64,000 nt of DNA, from contig JAQUTK010000002.1 in the NCBI GenBank assembly GCA_028709785.1, positions 62,001 through 126,000 of the forward strand, given 5' to 3'. A program made the position numbers and the translations under genes. Under the pieces are notes generated by a model, which had not been told where the DNA came from, ran no database searches, and worked only from the letters and a program-made list of their open reading frames with translations. Each line of letters opens with the position of its first letter. Position 1 is the stretch's first letter. Below are positions 55,193 to 62,755 of this stretch, piece by piece. The DNA is from Bacteroidales bacterium. GTDB taxonomy: Bacteria; Bacteroidota; Bacteroidia; Bacteroidales; JAQUTK01.

Positions 55193-55212
55193 GATTTTTT
55201 TTTCAGATATTA

Positions 55213-55755
55213 TCAGATATCCCAAGGAATTTCACTGGTTCCGGTAACAAAACATTCTTTTCTTGCAATTAAAAAGAGATAATCAGAAAGTCTGTTCAGA
55301 AAAACCTTTATTGAGGAGTCGATGGGCTGCTTCTCATTCAATCTGAAAATAAGTCGTTCAGAACGTCTGCATACAGTTCGACAAACATGAGCCAGCGCAG
55401 CGGATCGTGTACCTCCGGGAAGGATGAAATTCGTTAATTTGGGAAGATCCAGCTCCAGAGCGTCTATGGCTTTTTCCAATAGTTGTATGTCATCATCAAA
55501 GATACCTCCGGATTCCTGCAACATCCTTTTTTCTTTTTCAGTTGCCAGATACGAACCAATAGAAAAGAGTTTGTTTTGAATAAAAAGAATCATATCACGC
55601 TCTCCATCATTATGCATATCGCAGAGTAATACTCCAAGAAACGAGTTGAGTTCGTCTATTGTGCCATAGGTCTCAATTTGCAGATCTGTTTTTGAGACGC
55701 GTGTACCACCGACAAGACTGGTACTTCCATCATCACCTTTCTTTGTGTAAATCAT
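55213..55755 (-). CDS. Cob(I)alamin adenosyltransferase, PduO type
   Basis: 180 residues. Transfers adenosyl from ATP to cob(I)alamin or cobyrinate diamide to make adenosylcobalamin. The ATP site TKKGDDGSTSLVGGTRVSK at the N-terminus and the helix block LAHVCRTVCRRSERLI are the family hallmarks, followed by FLNRLSDYLFLIAR. Trimeric cytoplasmic enzyme. Its start lies 25 nt after the methyltransferase stop on the same strand, so these two probably share a transcript. No B12-dependent enzyme is in the window. Confidence 0.93.
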   Translation of the reverse strand: MIYTKKGDDGSTSLVGGTRVSKTDLQIETYGTIDELNSFLGVLLCDMHNDGERDMILFIQNKLFSIGSYLATEKEKRMLQESGGIFDDDIQLLEKAIDALELDLPKLTNFILPGGTRSAALAHVCRTVCRRSERLIFRLNEKQPIDSSIKVFLNRLSDYLFLIARKECFVTGTSEIPWDI

Positions 55756-55780
55756 TAGTTTGTCCCTTTCTTTTCTTAAA

Positions 55781-56563
55781 TTAATAATAGAGTGAATAAT
55801 GTTTATTGGTTAACGATGGGTTGAATAATAGTATGCCCATCGAATACATATCTACCGCAGAAATAACCATTTCTTCATTTTTAAGTTCTTTCCAGAATTC
55901 ATACATTTCTTTGGATGCCCGTATGTTACGGATTACAAAGATGGATTGTTCATGCATCTTGGTGCGACACATCTTGTATAATTCGTGTATCGGTTGCTGC
56001 TGATTGGCATTCAGGCAGACAAAATCCAGTTTACCGATCTTATTTAGCACATCTTCCAACGATTCTGTCCATTTTCCTTTTACCAATTCAATGTTGGTTG
56101 AAGATTGGGCAGAGAATAATTTTTCCGATAGATTTTGCAGCAGAGGGTCTTCCTCAAGGGTGATACATTGACAATTCGTGTGAGGAGAAGCCATGTAAAG
56201 AGTATCCACGCCAAGACCTGTTCCTATCTCTAAAAGCGTTTCCGGATGGAAAAAATTGACCAGGCGGAACAAGAAGCGGCCATGTCGTTCCGGTGTCAAA
56301 GATTTCTGTAATCTTTTTTGTGATTCACGATTCTGAAGAAAAGAGGGATCATTTAACAAGGCATCGCGCAATTGTTCGATCCTCCTGTAGTCATAGTAAA
56401 GGCTTTTCTCTCTCAAAACATTTGTGATAAGAGAAAAAACAAAGGGAGAGTGAACGCCAAATCCTCTTCCATATTTTGCTTTTCGTATTTTCCACAGATA
56501 TTTTCTAGCCTTCCTGGGTCTATGCCAAAGAAATTGTCTTACTTTCTTTTCTTTCAAAGTCAT
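55781..56563 (-). CDS. Class I SAM-dependent methyltransferase
   Basis: 260 residues from ATG 56563; a 16-codon longer start at 56611 overlaps the promoter box. The Rossmann-like SAM site is ETLLEIGTGLGVDTLYM (about 105-121), with the acidic ITLEEDP after it. A basic N-terminus (FLWHRPRKARKYLWKIRKAKYGRG) precedes the domain and may bind RNA or membrane. A family of this kind is conserved in Bacteroidota but the substrate is unknown. Confidence 0.82.
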   Translation of the reverse strand: MTLKEKKVRQFLWHRPRKARKYLWKIRKAKYGRGFGVHSPFVFSLITNVLREKSLYYDYRRIEQLRDALLNDPSFLQNRESQKRLQKSLTPERHGRFLFRLVNFFHPETLLEIGTGLGVDTLYMASPHTNCQCITLEEDPLLQNLSEKLFSAQSSTNIELVKGKWTESLEDVLNKIGKLDFVCLNANQQQPIHELYKMCRTKMHEQSIFVIRNIRASKEMYEFWKELKNEEMVISAVDMYSMGILLFNPSLTNKHYSLYY

Positions 56564-56584
56564 TCGTTTCTGTTTTGAATGGAG

Positions 56585-56592
56585 CAAAGATA
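56585..56592 (-). promoter_or_regulatory. -7 promoter box of the methyltransferase-PduO unit
   Basis: TATCTTTG on the minus strand, 22 nt upstream of ATG 56563; supports the shorter start. Confidence 0.5.
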
Positions 56593-56762
56593 AGAAAAAA
56601 TGAATATGCAATACAGATAAGCAAAAATTCTCTTGTGAAGATAGCGATTGATTTGTTTCCGGTTTGGAAGGGAAAAGATGAGATACAAAGCTTTAAGAGC
56701 ATCGGAATCTGCTATTCATTCGTATTTTAGTACTAAAGAACAGATTGTTCGTTTGTTTTTTG

Positions 56763-56770
56763 TATTTTTG
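56763..56770 (+). promoter_or_regulatory. -7 promoter box of DUF4290-murA-rimM-M23-dxr-rseP
   Basis: TATTTTTG, 39 nt upstream of the DUF4290 ATG; a TTG lies at 56745-56747, a little closer than the usual -33 spacing. It is the only clear promoter before the six-gene run. Confidence 0.5.
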
Positions 56771-56808
56771 TCCCATCGAGTGTTTTTCCATAATAAAGAA
56801 AGGCAGCT

Positions 56809-57432
56809 ATGAAAGAATTTGATTACAATACGCAAGTGAAAAGATTAATATTACCTGAATATGGCAGGCACGTCCAGCAAATGGTGGATCATTGTGTCTC
56901 TCTGCCAACTAAAGAGGAACGTACGGTCTGTGCCTACTCTATCGTCAATCTGATGGGAAGTATGTTTCCTCATCTAAGAGATGTCAATGACTTCAAACAT
57001 AAATTGTGGGACCATCTTGCAATCATGTCAGAATTCAAATTGGATATTGATTATCCGTATGAAATTACCCGTAAGGATGATTTGTATGCCAAACCCGCAC
57101 AAATCCCTTATCCAAGCGTACGCATCCGTTATCGTCACTATGGACGATTTATTGAGAGTATGATCAAAAAGGCGGTGGATTATCCCGAAGGAGAAGAGAA
57201 GACTTTTCTGATAGCACTATTGGCCAATCAGATGAAAAAGAATTTTTTGATCTGGAACAAAGACTCTGTGGATGATCAAAAGATCTTTGATGATCTGAAA
57301 GAATACTCTCATGGAGCAATATCTCTTGATCAGCGCTTTGTTAAACTTATCGGTAACAGAGAAGGTGTGAATCCGGGAGCCGGTAATGCTAATTTCCGGA
57401 GACGTAGAAACATTCCCGGTGGAAGAATATAA
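56809..57432 (+). CDS. DUF4290 family protein
   Basis: 207 residues, DUF4290, a family found next to murA across Bacteroidota. Blocks YNTQVKRLILPEYGRHVQQMVDHC and MGSMFPHLRDVNDFKHKLWDHL are typical. Helical, soluble, with a basic Gly/Arg-rich tail (NANFRRRRNIPGG) that could contact nucleic acid. Function unknown; conserved position before murA suggests an envelope or growth role. First gene of the run; murA starts 12 nt after its stop. Confidence 0.85.
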   Translation: MKEFDYNTQVKRLILPEYGRHVQQMVDHCVSLPTKEERTVCAYSIVNLMGSMFPHLRDVNDFKHKLWDHLAIMSEFKLDIDYPYEITRKDDLYAKPAQIPYPSVRIRYRHYGRFIESMIKKAVDYPEGEEKTFLIALLANQMKKNFLIWNKDSVDDQKIFDDLKEYSHGAISLDQRFVKLIGNREGVNPGAGNANFRRRRNIPGGRI

Positions 57433-57443
57433 TTCTGAAGACT

Positions 57444-58748
57444 ATGGCTTCGTTTGTAATACAGGGAGGGCGCAGGTTAAGCGGTGAAATAACACCACAG
57501 GGAGCGAAAAATGAAGCGCTGCAAGTGATATGTGCCACATTGCTCACGTCGGAGAAAGTAGTAATCAACAATGTTCCGGATATCCTGGATGTTAATAATC
57601 TGATTCAGCTGCTTTCTGAGATGGGAGTCAAGGTGGAACGCGTTGGCAAAAAAAGCTACTCATTTCAGGCGGACGATCTAAACTTTTCGTTCCTCAATAC
57701 CGAAGAGTATTTAAAAAAGAATGGAGCTCTCAGGGGATCCGTTATGATTGTTGGACCTCTTGTAGCTCGTTTTGGCAAGGCGATCATTTCTAAACCCGGT
57801 GGCGATAAGATTGGGCGCAGAAGACTCGATACTCATTTTCTCGGCATTCAGAAACTTGGAGCCGACTTTTTCTATAACTCTTCCCGACAAGTATATGAGA
57901 TTACGGCATCGAAGCTGAAAGGAACTTACATGCTGCTTGATGAAGCTTCTGTAACAGGAACGGCTAATATATTGATGGCTGCAGTGCTTGCCGAGGGAAC
58001 GACAACGATCTATAATGCTGCTTGTGAACCCTACTTACAACAGTTGTCTAAGATGCTCATCTCGATGGGCGCGAAAATCTCTGGTGTCGGTTCGAACTTG
58101 CTCGTTATTGAGGGGGTGAGCTCGTTGCATGGATGTGACCATACGTTGCTTCCTGATATGATTGAGGTGGGTAGTTTCATCGGGATGGCGGCTATGACTG
58201 GCTCTGAACTTACCATTAAGAACGTTTCTTGTGCAGATCTCGGCATTATTCCCGATAGCTTTCGCAGACTAGGGATAAAGGTGGATCAGATCCAAGATGA
58301 TCTTTACATTCCGGCACAGGAGTCTTATGTTGTTGAAACTTTTATGGATGGCTCCATCATGACCATTGCAGATGCACCATGGCCCGGACTTACACCAGAC
58401 TTGTTGAGTGTTTTGCTCGTGGTGGCTACGCAGGCTCAGGGTTGTGTTTTATTTCATCAAAAGATGTTTGAAAGCCGTCTTTTCTTTGTGGACAAACTAA
58501 TTGACATGGGTGCGCAGATCATTTTGTGTGATCCTCATCGCGCAACAGTGATCGGACAAGGGAAAAGATTTCCCTTGAAAGCTTCTGTTATGACTTCACC
58601 CGACATTCGGGCGGGTATCGCACTGCTTATTGCCGCAATGTCTGCCAATGGATCCAGTACAATTCATAATATTGAACAGATAGATCGTGGCTACGAACAG
58701 ATTGACAGACGACTCAATCAACTGGGAGCAAGCATTACGCGTTTATGA
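57444..58748 (+). CDS. murA: UDP-N-acetylglucosamine 1-carboxyvinyltransferase (Cys-to-Asp active site)
   Basis: 434 residues. First committed step of peptidoglycan synthesis: transfers enolpyruvate from PEP to UDP-GlcNAc. The two-lobed inside-out barrel is complete (QGAKNEALQVICATLL, GSVMIVGPLVARFG, EVGSFIGMAAMTG, DIRAGIALLIAAM). At the loop where E. coli has the fosfomycin-reactive Cys115 (GGCxIG) this protein has Asp121 (PGGDKIGRRRLDTHF, codon GAT). The same substitution in Mycobacterium, Chlamydia and Borrelia gives intrinsic fosfomycin insensitivity with kept activity. ATGA overlap with rimM. Confidence 0.96.
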   Translation: MASFVIQGGRRLSGEITPQGAKNEALQVICATLLTSEKVVINNVPDILDVNNLIQLLSEMGVKVERVGKKSYSFQADDLNFSFLNTEEYLKKNGALRGSVMIVGPLVARFGKAIISKPGGDKIGRRRLDTHFLGIQKLGADFFYNSSRQVYEITASKLKGTYMLLDEASVTGTANILMAAVLAEGTTTIYNAACEPYLQQLSKMLISMGAKISGVGSNLLVIEGVSSLHGCDHTLLPDMIEVGSFIGMAAMTGSELTIKNVSCADLGIIPDSFRRLGIKVDQIQDDLYIPAQESYVVETFMDGSIMTIADAPWPGLTPDLLSVLLVVATQAQGCVLFHQKMFESRLFFVDKLIDMGAQIILCDPHRATVIGQGKRFPLKASVMTSPDIRAGIALLIAAMSANGSSTIHNIEQIDRGYEQIDRRLNQLGASITRL

Positions 58749-59260
58749 TAAAGATTGATGATTTTGTAAAGATAGGCACATTTGCCAAGCCTCACGGAGT
58801 GAAGGGCGAGGTTACCATGTTGTTTATCAATGATATCTTTGACCGGAGCGAATGCGATTGCATCGTTTGTCTGATTGATGCGATTCCGGTGCCATTCTTC
58901 ATAGAAAGCTACCGCTTTAAAGGAAGTTCGACTGCAATCATCAAATTGGAAGGTGTGGATGATGAGAAAGAAGCCAAGACATTTGCAGGACGTGACGTTT
59001 ATTTCCCTAAAGAGGAGATGGAAATGGAAGAAGAACATCTGTCGTGGGATTATTTCATCGGTTTCAAGATGATCGATAAAGAGCATGGTCTGTTGGGTGA
59101 AGTAACTGATGTGGACGAATCTACAATTAATGTTCTTTTCCAGGTTTCCGGTGAAAATGGCGAATTATTGATTCCTGCGAATGAACATTTTATTTCAAAG
59201 ATTGATCACAAGTCACGGATTATATATGTCTTGGTACCGGAAGGATTATTACATCTATAA
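58745..59260 (+). CDS. rimM: Ribosome maturation factor RimM
   Basis: 171 residues. N-terminal RimM domain (about 1-90; KIGTFAKPHGVKGEVTM) and C-terminal PRC-barrel (about 95-170; LIPANEHFISKIDHKSRIIYV). Binds S19 and assists 16S processing and 30S head assembly. Translationally coupled to murA (ATGA). The usual partner trmD is not adjacent. Confidence 0.94.
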   Translation: MIKIDDFVKIGTFAKPHGVKGEVTMLFINDIFDRSECDCIVCLIDAIPVPFFIESYRFKGSSTAIIKLEGVDDEKEAKTFAGRDVYFPKEEMEMEEEHLSWDYFIGFKMIDKEHGLLGEVTDVDESTINVLFQVSGENGELLIPANEHFISKIDHKSRIIYVLVPEGLLHL

Positions 59261-59265
59261 TAAGA

Positions 59266-60141
59266 ATGAAAAAGGAACTATCCAGTAAATATAAACGTTT
59301 CTGGCGTAAGATGCGTACCCTCTATCGCTTTACGGCATCCAATGAGAATTCGCTGGAGGAGGAGTTTACCTTTCGGCTTGTTCCTATGCAGATATTTCTC
59401 TTTGCAGTGTTTGCCGCTTTTTTTATAATTCTGCTCACTTCATTTGTGTTGTTGTTTACACCAATGAAAGCATATATGCCCGGATTTGTAGATCGCCGTC
59501 TCAGAAAAGAGATTGTCCGGAATGCTGCCGTGCTTGATTCTCTTTCTGATATTGTAACCATGCAGGAAGAGTATATCCATAATATACGCCGGGTAATGAA
59601 GGGAGATATTGCTGTCGATTCCCTGCCTTCTTATGATTCTCTGACCATACAGGTTAATCTGGATTCTCTTCAGGCATCTCAGGCGACAAAGCAATATGTC
59701 CGTCAGTTTGAGGAAGAGGAGAAATTTAACCTGGCCGCTAAGATCACAGAAATTCCGACGGAAGGTCTTTTCTTTTACAAACCGGTTCAACGGGGAATAA
59801 TTTCCGTAAAATTTGACAGATATGCAAAACATTTCGGAATAGATTTATTGACACATAAACAAGAACCGGTTCAAGCAACCCTTGATGGTACAGTAGTACT
59901 TTGTTGCCTTGGGATAGACGGGTATATTATTCAGGTACAGCACAAAAACAACTTTATCTCGTTGTATCGACATACTTCGGAGCTTCTTAAAAAGGAAGGC
60001 GACAAGGTTAAAGCCGGTGAAGCGATCGCAATAGCCGGAATGTATGAATCAGAAAAACCAGACTCGGAAGCGGCACTCGTACACTTTGAGCTTTGGTACA
60101 AAGGAAATCCTCTGAACCCGGAAGAGTATATCATATTTTGA
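59266..60141 (+). CDS. Membrane-anchored M23 (LytM-type) metallopeptidase
   Basis: 291 residues. A cytoplasmic basic N-terminus and one membrane helix (about 43-66; MQIFLFAVFAAFFIILL) lead to a periplasmic coiled segment (about 75-165) and a C-terminal LytM domain. Zinc-type residues appear as KHFGIDLLTH (HxxxD) and the His residues of LYRHTS and LVHFELW. This suggests an active peptidoglycan endopeptidase, or an EnvC-like regulator if one ligand is non-functional. Starts 5 nt after the rimM stop in the conserved cell-envelope run. Confidence 0.9.
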   Translation: MKKELSSKYKRFWRKMRTLYRFTASNENSLEEEFTFRLVPMQIFLFAVFAAFFIILLTSFVLLFTPMKAYMPGFVDRRLRKEIVRNAAVLDSLSDIVTMQEEYIHNIRRVMKGDIAVDSLPSYDSLTIQVNLDSLQASQATKQYVRQFEEEEKFNLAAKITEIPTEGLFFYKPVQRGIISVKFDRYAKHFGIDLLTHKQEPVQATLDGTVVLCCLGIDGYIIQVQHKNNFISLYRHTSELLKKEGDKVKAGEAIAIAGMYESEKPDSEAALVHFELWYKGNPLNPEEYIIF

Positions 60142-60154
60142 AGAAAATATCCAC

Positions 60155-61312
60155 ATGGAAGAAAAGAAAAAAAAGCTGGCCATACTAGGCTCAACCGGCT
60201 CTATCGGCACACAGGCTTTGGAGGTTGTTGCCGCACATTCTGAACTCTTTGAGGTGTATGTTCTTACTGCTAACAATCAGGTCGATCAGCTGATAAAGCA
60301 AGCCAGAGCTTTTCTTCCGGATTCAGTCGTGATAGCTAATCCAGACAAATATACGATCTTGAAAGAGGCTCTCTCGGACTTGCCTATAAAAATATATGCC
60401 GGTGAAGATGCGATTTCGCAGGTAGTTGGATCGTCTGAGATCGACATGGTATTGACGGCAATGGTAGGTTTTTCGGGATTAAAGCCAACTATACATGCGA
60501 TAAAAGCAGGCAAAGCGATTGCTTTAGCCAATAAAGAAACACTTGTGGTTGCAGGAGATCTGATTAGTCGTTTAGCGATGAAGCATCGTTCACCGATTAT
60601 ACCCGTTGACTCAGAGCATTCAGCGATCTTCCAGTGTTTGTCCGGAGAAGGAGATAGTGCTATAGAAAAGATTTTGCTGACAGCTTCCGGAGGACCTTTC
60701 CGGGGAAAAAGCCGCGACGAACTGAAGAACGTCACTTTTCGTGAGGCCTTGAAGCATCCGAACTGGTCCATGGGTGCCAAGGTGACGATTGACTCTGCGT
60801 CATTAATGAACAAAGGTTTGGAATCGATTGAAGCAAAATGGCTATTTAATGTTTCAATGGATCAGATAGAAGTTGTTGTTCATCCTCAATCGGTGATTCA
60901 TTCAATGGTACAGTTTGAAGATGGATGTGTCAAGGCGCAACTTGGACAACCCGATATGAGGCTCCCTATTCAATATGCTTTTTCATATCCTGAAAGAATA
61001 AATTCAACCTTTCCCCGTTTGTCTTTTAATAAGCAGATGTCATTGACCTTCGAAGAACCGGACAGGAAGACTTTCAGAAACCTGGATCTCGCATATGCTG
61101 CCATCCGTACCGGAGGAAATATGCCTTGTGTACTCAATGCGGCAAACGAGATTGCTGTTGAGGCTTTTCTGAAAGAGAGAATCGGCTTTTTAGAAATGTC
61201 GGATCTTATCGAGAAAACAATGCAGCGTGTAGGGTTTGTCAACAAACCAACTTATGAAGAATATGTGATGAGTGATCGTGAGGCCCGTCATATTGCTCTT
61301 GAATTGCTGTGA
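60155..61312 (+). CDS. dxr: 1-deoxy-D-xylulose 5-phosphate reductoisomerase
   Basis: 385 residues. Second step of the MEP isoprenoid pathway: rearranges and reduces DXP to MEP with NADPH. The NADPH motif LGSTGSIGTQALEVV is at 11-25, ANKETLVVAG and the metal/substrate site PVDSEHSAIFQC follow, and the catalytic loop includes HPNWSMGAKVTIDSA. Full length. It supplies undecaprenyl phosphate precursors for wall synthesis, fitting the run. 13 nt after the M23 gene; rseP starts 42 nt on. Confidence 0.96.
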   Translation: MEEKKKKLAILGSTGSIGTQALEVVAAHSELFEVYVLTANNQVDQLIKQARAFLPDSVVIANPDKYTILKEALSDLPIKIYAGEDAISQVVGSSEIDMVLTAMVGFSGLKPTIHAIKAGKAIALANKETLVVAGDLISRLAMKHRSPIIPVDSEHSAIFQCLSGEGDSAIEKILLTASGGPFRGKSRDELKNVTFREALKHPNWSMGAKVTIDSASLMNKGLESIEAKWLFNVSMDQIEVVVHPQSVIHSMVQFEDGCVKAQLGQPDMRLPIQYAFSYPERINSTFPRLSFNKQMSLTFEEPDRKTFRNLDLAYAAIRTGGNMPCVLNAANEIAVEAFLKERIGFLEMSDLIEKTMQRVGFVNKPTYEEYVMSDREARHIALELL

Positions 61313-61354
61313 GAGCGAAGTAGAATGTATATATAATTTATCCAAGAATATTCA

Positions 61355-62680
61355 ATGAATGCGATTTTAGTTGTTGTGCTGCAGTTTTTTGCGAGTTTGT
61401 CACTCCTTGTTGTTGTCCACGAGTTTGGACACTTCATTTCAGCACGTTTATTTAAAGTGAGAGTCGAAAAGTTTTATCTCTTCTTCAATCCATGGTTTTC
61501 CCTTTACAAATACAAACCAAAAAACAGTGATACGGAATATGGTATTGGTTGGCTTCCTTTGGGAGGCTACGTAAAGATTGCCGGAATGATTGACGAGTCT
61601 ATGGATAAAGAGCAGATGGCATTACCTCCCAAGCCAGACGAGTTCCGTTCGAAACCGGCTGGTCAACGACTGGTAATAATGGTTGCCGGTGTAGTTATGA
61701 ACTTTGTGATGGCGTTGTTGATTTATTCAATGGTGCTGTTTACATGGGGCGATACCTATCTCCCGACACAAAATGCAAAGATGGGTATGGAGTTCAGTCC
61801 GGTTGCTGAGCAGCTCGGATTCCGATCGGGTGATATTCTGGTCGCCGCTGATGGTATACCTTTTGAACGCTACAATGAGCATACATTACGTCAGATATCC
61901 TCAGCAAAAAAAGTAGAGGTTTTGCGTCAGAACACTTCTGTTTTTATAAACATCCCGGAAGATTTTATGGTTCGTCTTATGGCTGGTGCACAAGGTTTTG
62001 CAAGCTATCGAATACCTGTTATTGTGGATGAAGTTTCAAAAGGTTCTTCTGCTGAAGCAGCCGGACTTACAGCCGGAGACAGCATCTATGCGGTCAATGA
62101 CACTGTACAAACCTTTACTTTGATAGATTTTAAGAACCAGGCAAATTTGCATAAGTCTCAGCCGATAAAGATTAATTTCTACAGGAATGGCGTTGCTTCT
62201 TCTTGTATGGCAACTCCTGATACAGCTGGAATTGTTGGCTTCTCAACTCTTTATTCTCCATTGGATATTTATAAGACTGTGACGAAAGAATATGGTTTTT
62301 TCCAATCGTTCCCTGCAGGAGTCAACCTCGCGCTAAATACATTGAAAGGTTATGTCAGTGATATGCAATATGTCTTTACCAAAGAGGGAGCACAGAGTGT
62401 GGGAAGTTTTTTCACCATTGGAAGTCTATTCCCGGCTCAATTTGATGGACGTGTTTTCTGGCAAATGACAGCCTTCCTGTCTATTATACTTGCTTTTATG
62501 AATATTCTTCCAATTCCTGCACTGGATGGAGGACATGTATTCTTCTTGTTGGTGGAAGTTATTACCCGTCGCAAACCAAGTGATAAGTTCCTGGAATATG
62601 CACAAATGGTTGGCATGTTCTTATTGATTGCTCTTATGGCTTTGGCCTTAAGCAATGATATCAGAAGGTTCTTTTTCTAA
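61355..62680 (+). CDS. rseP: Site-2 protease RseP
   Basis: 441 residues, inner-membrane zinc metalloprotease. Active-site HEFGH at VVVHEFGHFISARLF (about 22-36) and the third metal ligand in NILPIPALDGGHV (about 387-399). Two PDZ domains lie between membrane segments (about 130-310). It releases anti-sigma factors or clears signal-peptide remnants. Last gene of the DUF4290-murA-rimM-M23-dxr-rseP run. The stop is directly before a large hairpin terminator. Confidence 0.95.
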   Translation: MNAILVVVLQFFASLSLLVVVHEFGHFISARLFKVRVEKFYLFFNPWFSLYKYKPKNSDTEYGIGWLPLGGYVKIAGMIDESMDKEQMALPPKPDEFRSKPAGQRLVIMVAGVVMNFVMALLIYSMVLFTWGDTYLPTQNAKMGMEFSPVAEQLGFRSGDILVAADGIPFERYNEHTLRQISSAKKVEVLRQNTSVFINIPEDFMVRLMAGAQGFASYRIPVIVDEVSKGSSAEAAGLTAGDSIYAVNDTVQTFTLIDFKNQANLHKSQPIKINFYRNGVASSCMATPDTAGIVGFSTLYSPLDIYKTVTKEYGFFQSFPAGVNLALNTLKGYVSDMQYVFTKEGAQSVGSFFTIGSLFPAQFDGRVFWQMTAFLSIILAFMNILPIPALDGGHVFFLLVEVITRRKPSDKFLEYAQMVGMFLLIALMALALSNDIRRFFF

Positions 62681-62690
62681 AAGATTCTTC

Positions 62691-62753
62691 CTGTAATACA
62701 TAAAAGAGAGCGGATGTCCTTTTAGGGCATCCGCTCTCTTTTATGTATTACAG
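62691..62753. terminator. Long bidirectional hairpin terminator after rseP
   Basis: Perfect 26-bp arms (62691-62716 and 62728-62753), extended by two further C-G pairs and one G-T wobble to a five-nt loop. It lies between two converging genes, 11 nt after rseP and 3 nt from the end of the GH38-like gene. The stem's inner AAAAGAGAG/CTCTCTTTT gives A/T runs on both strands but no long T tail. Confidence 0.8.
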
Positions 62754-62755
62754 GC

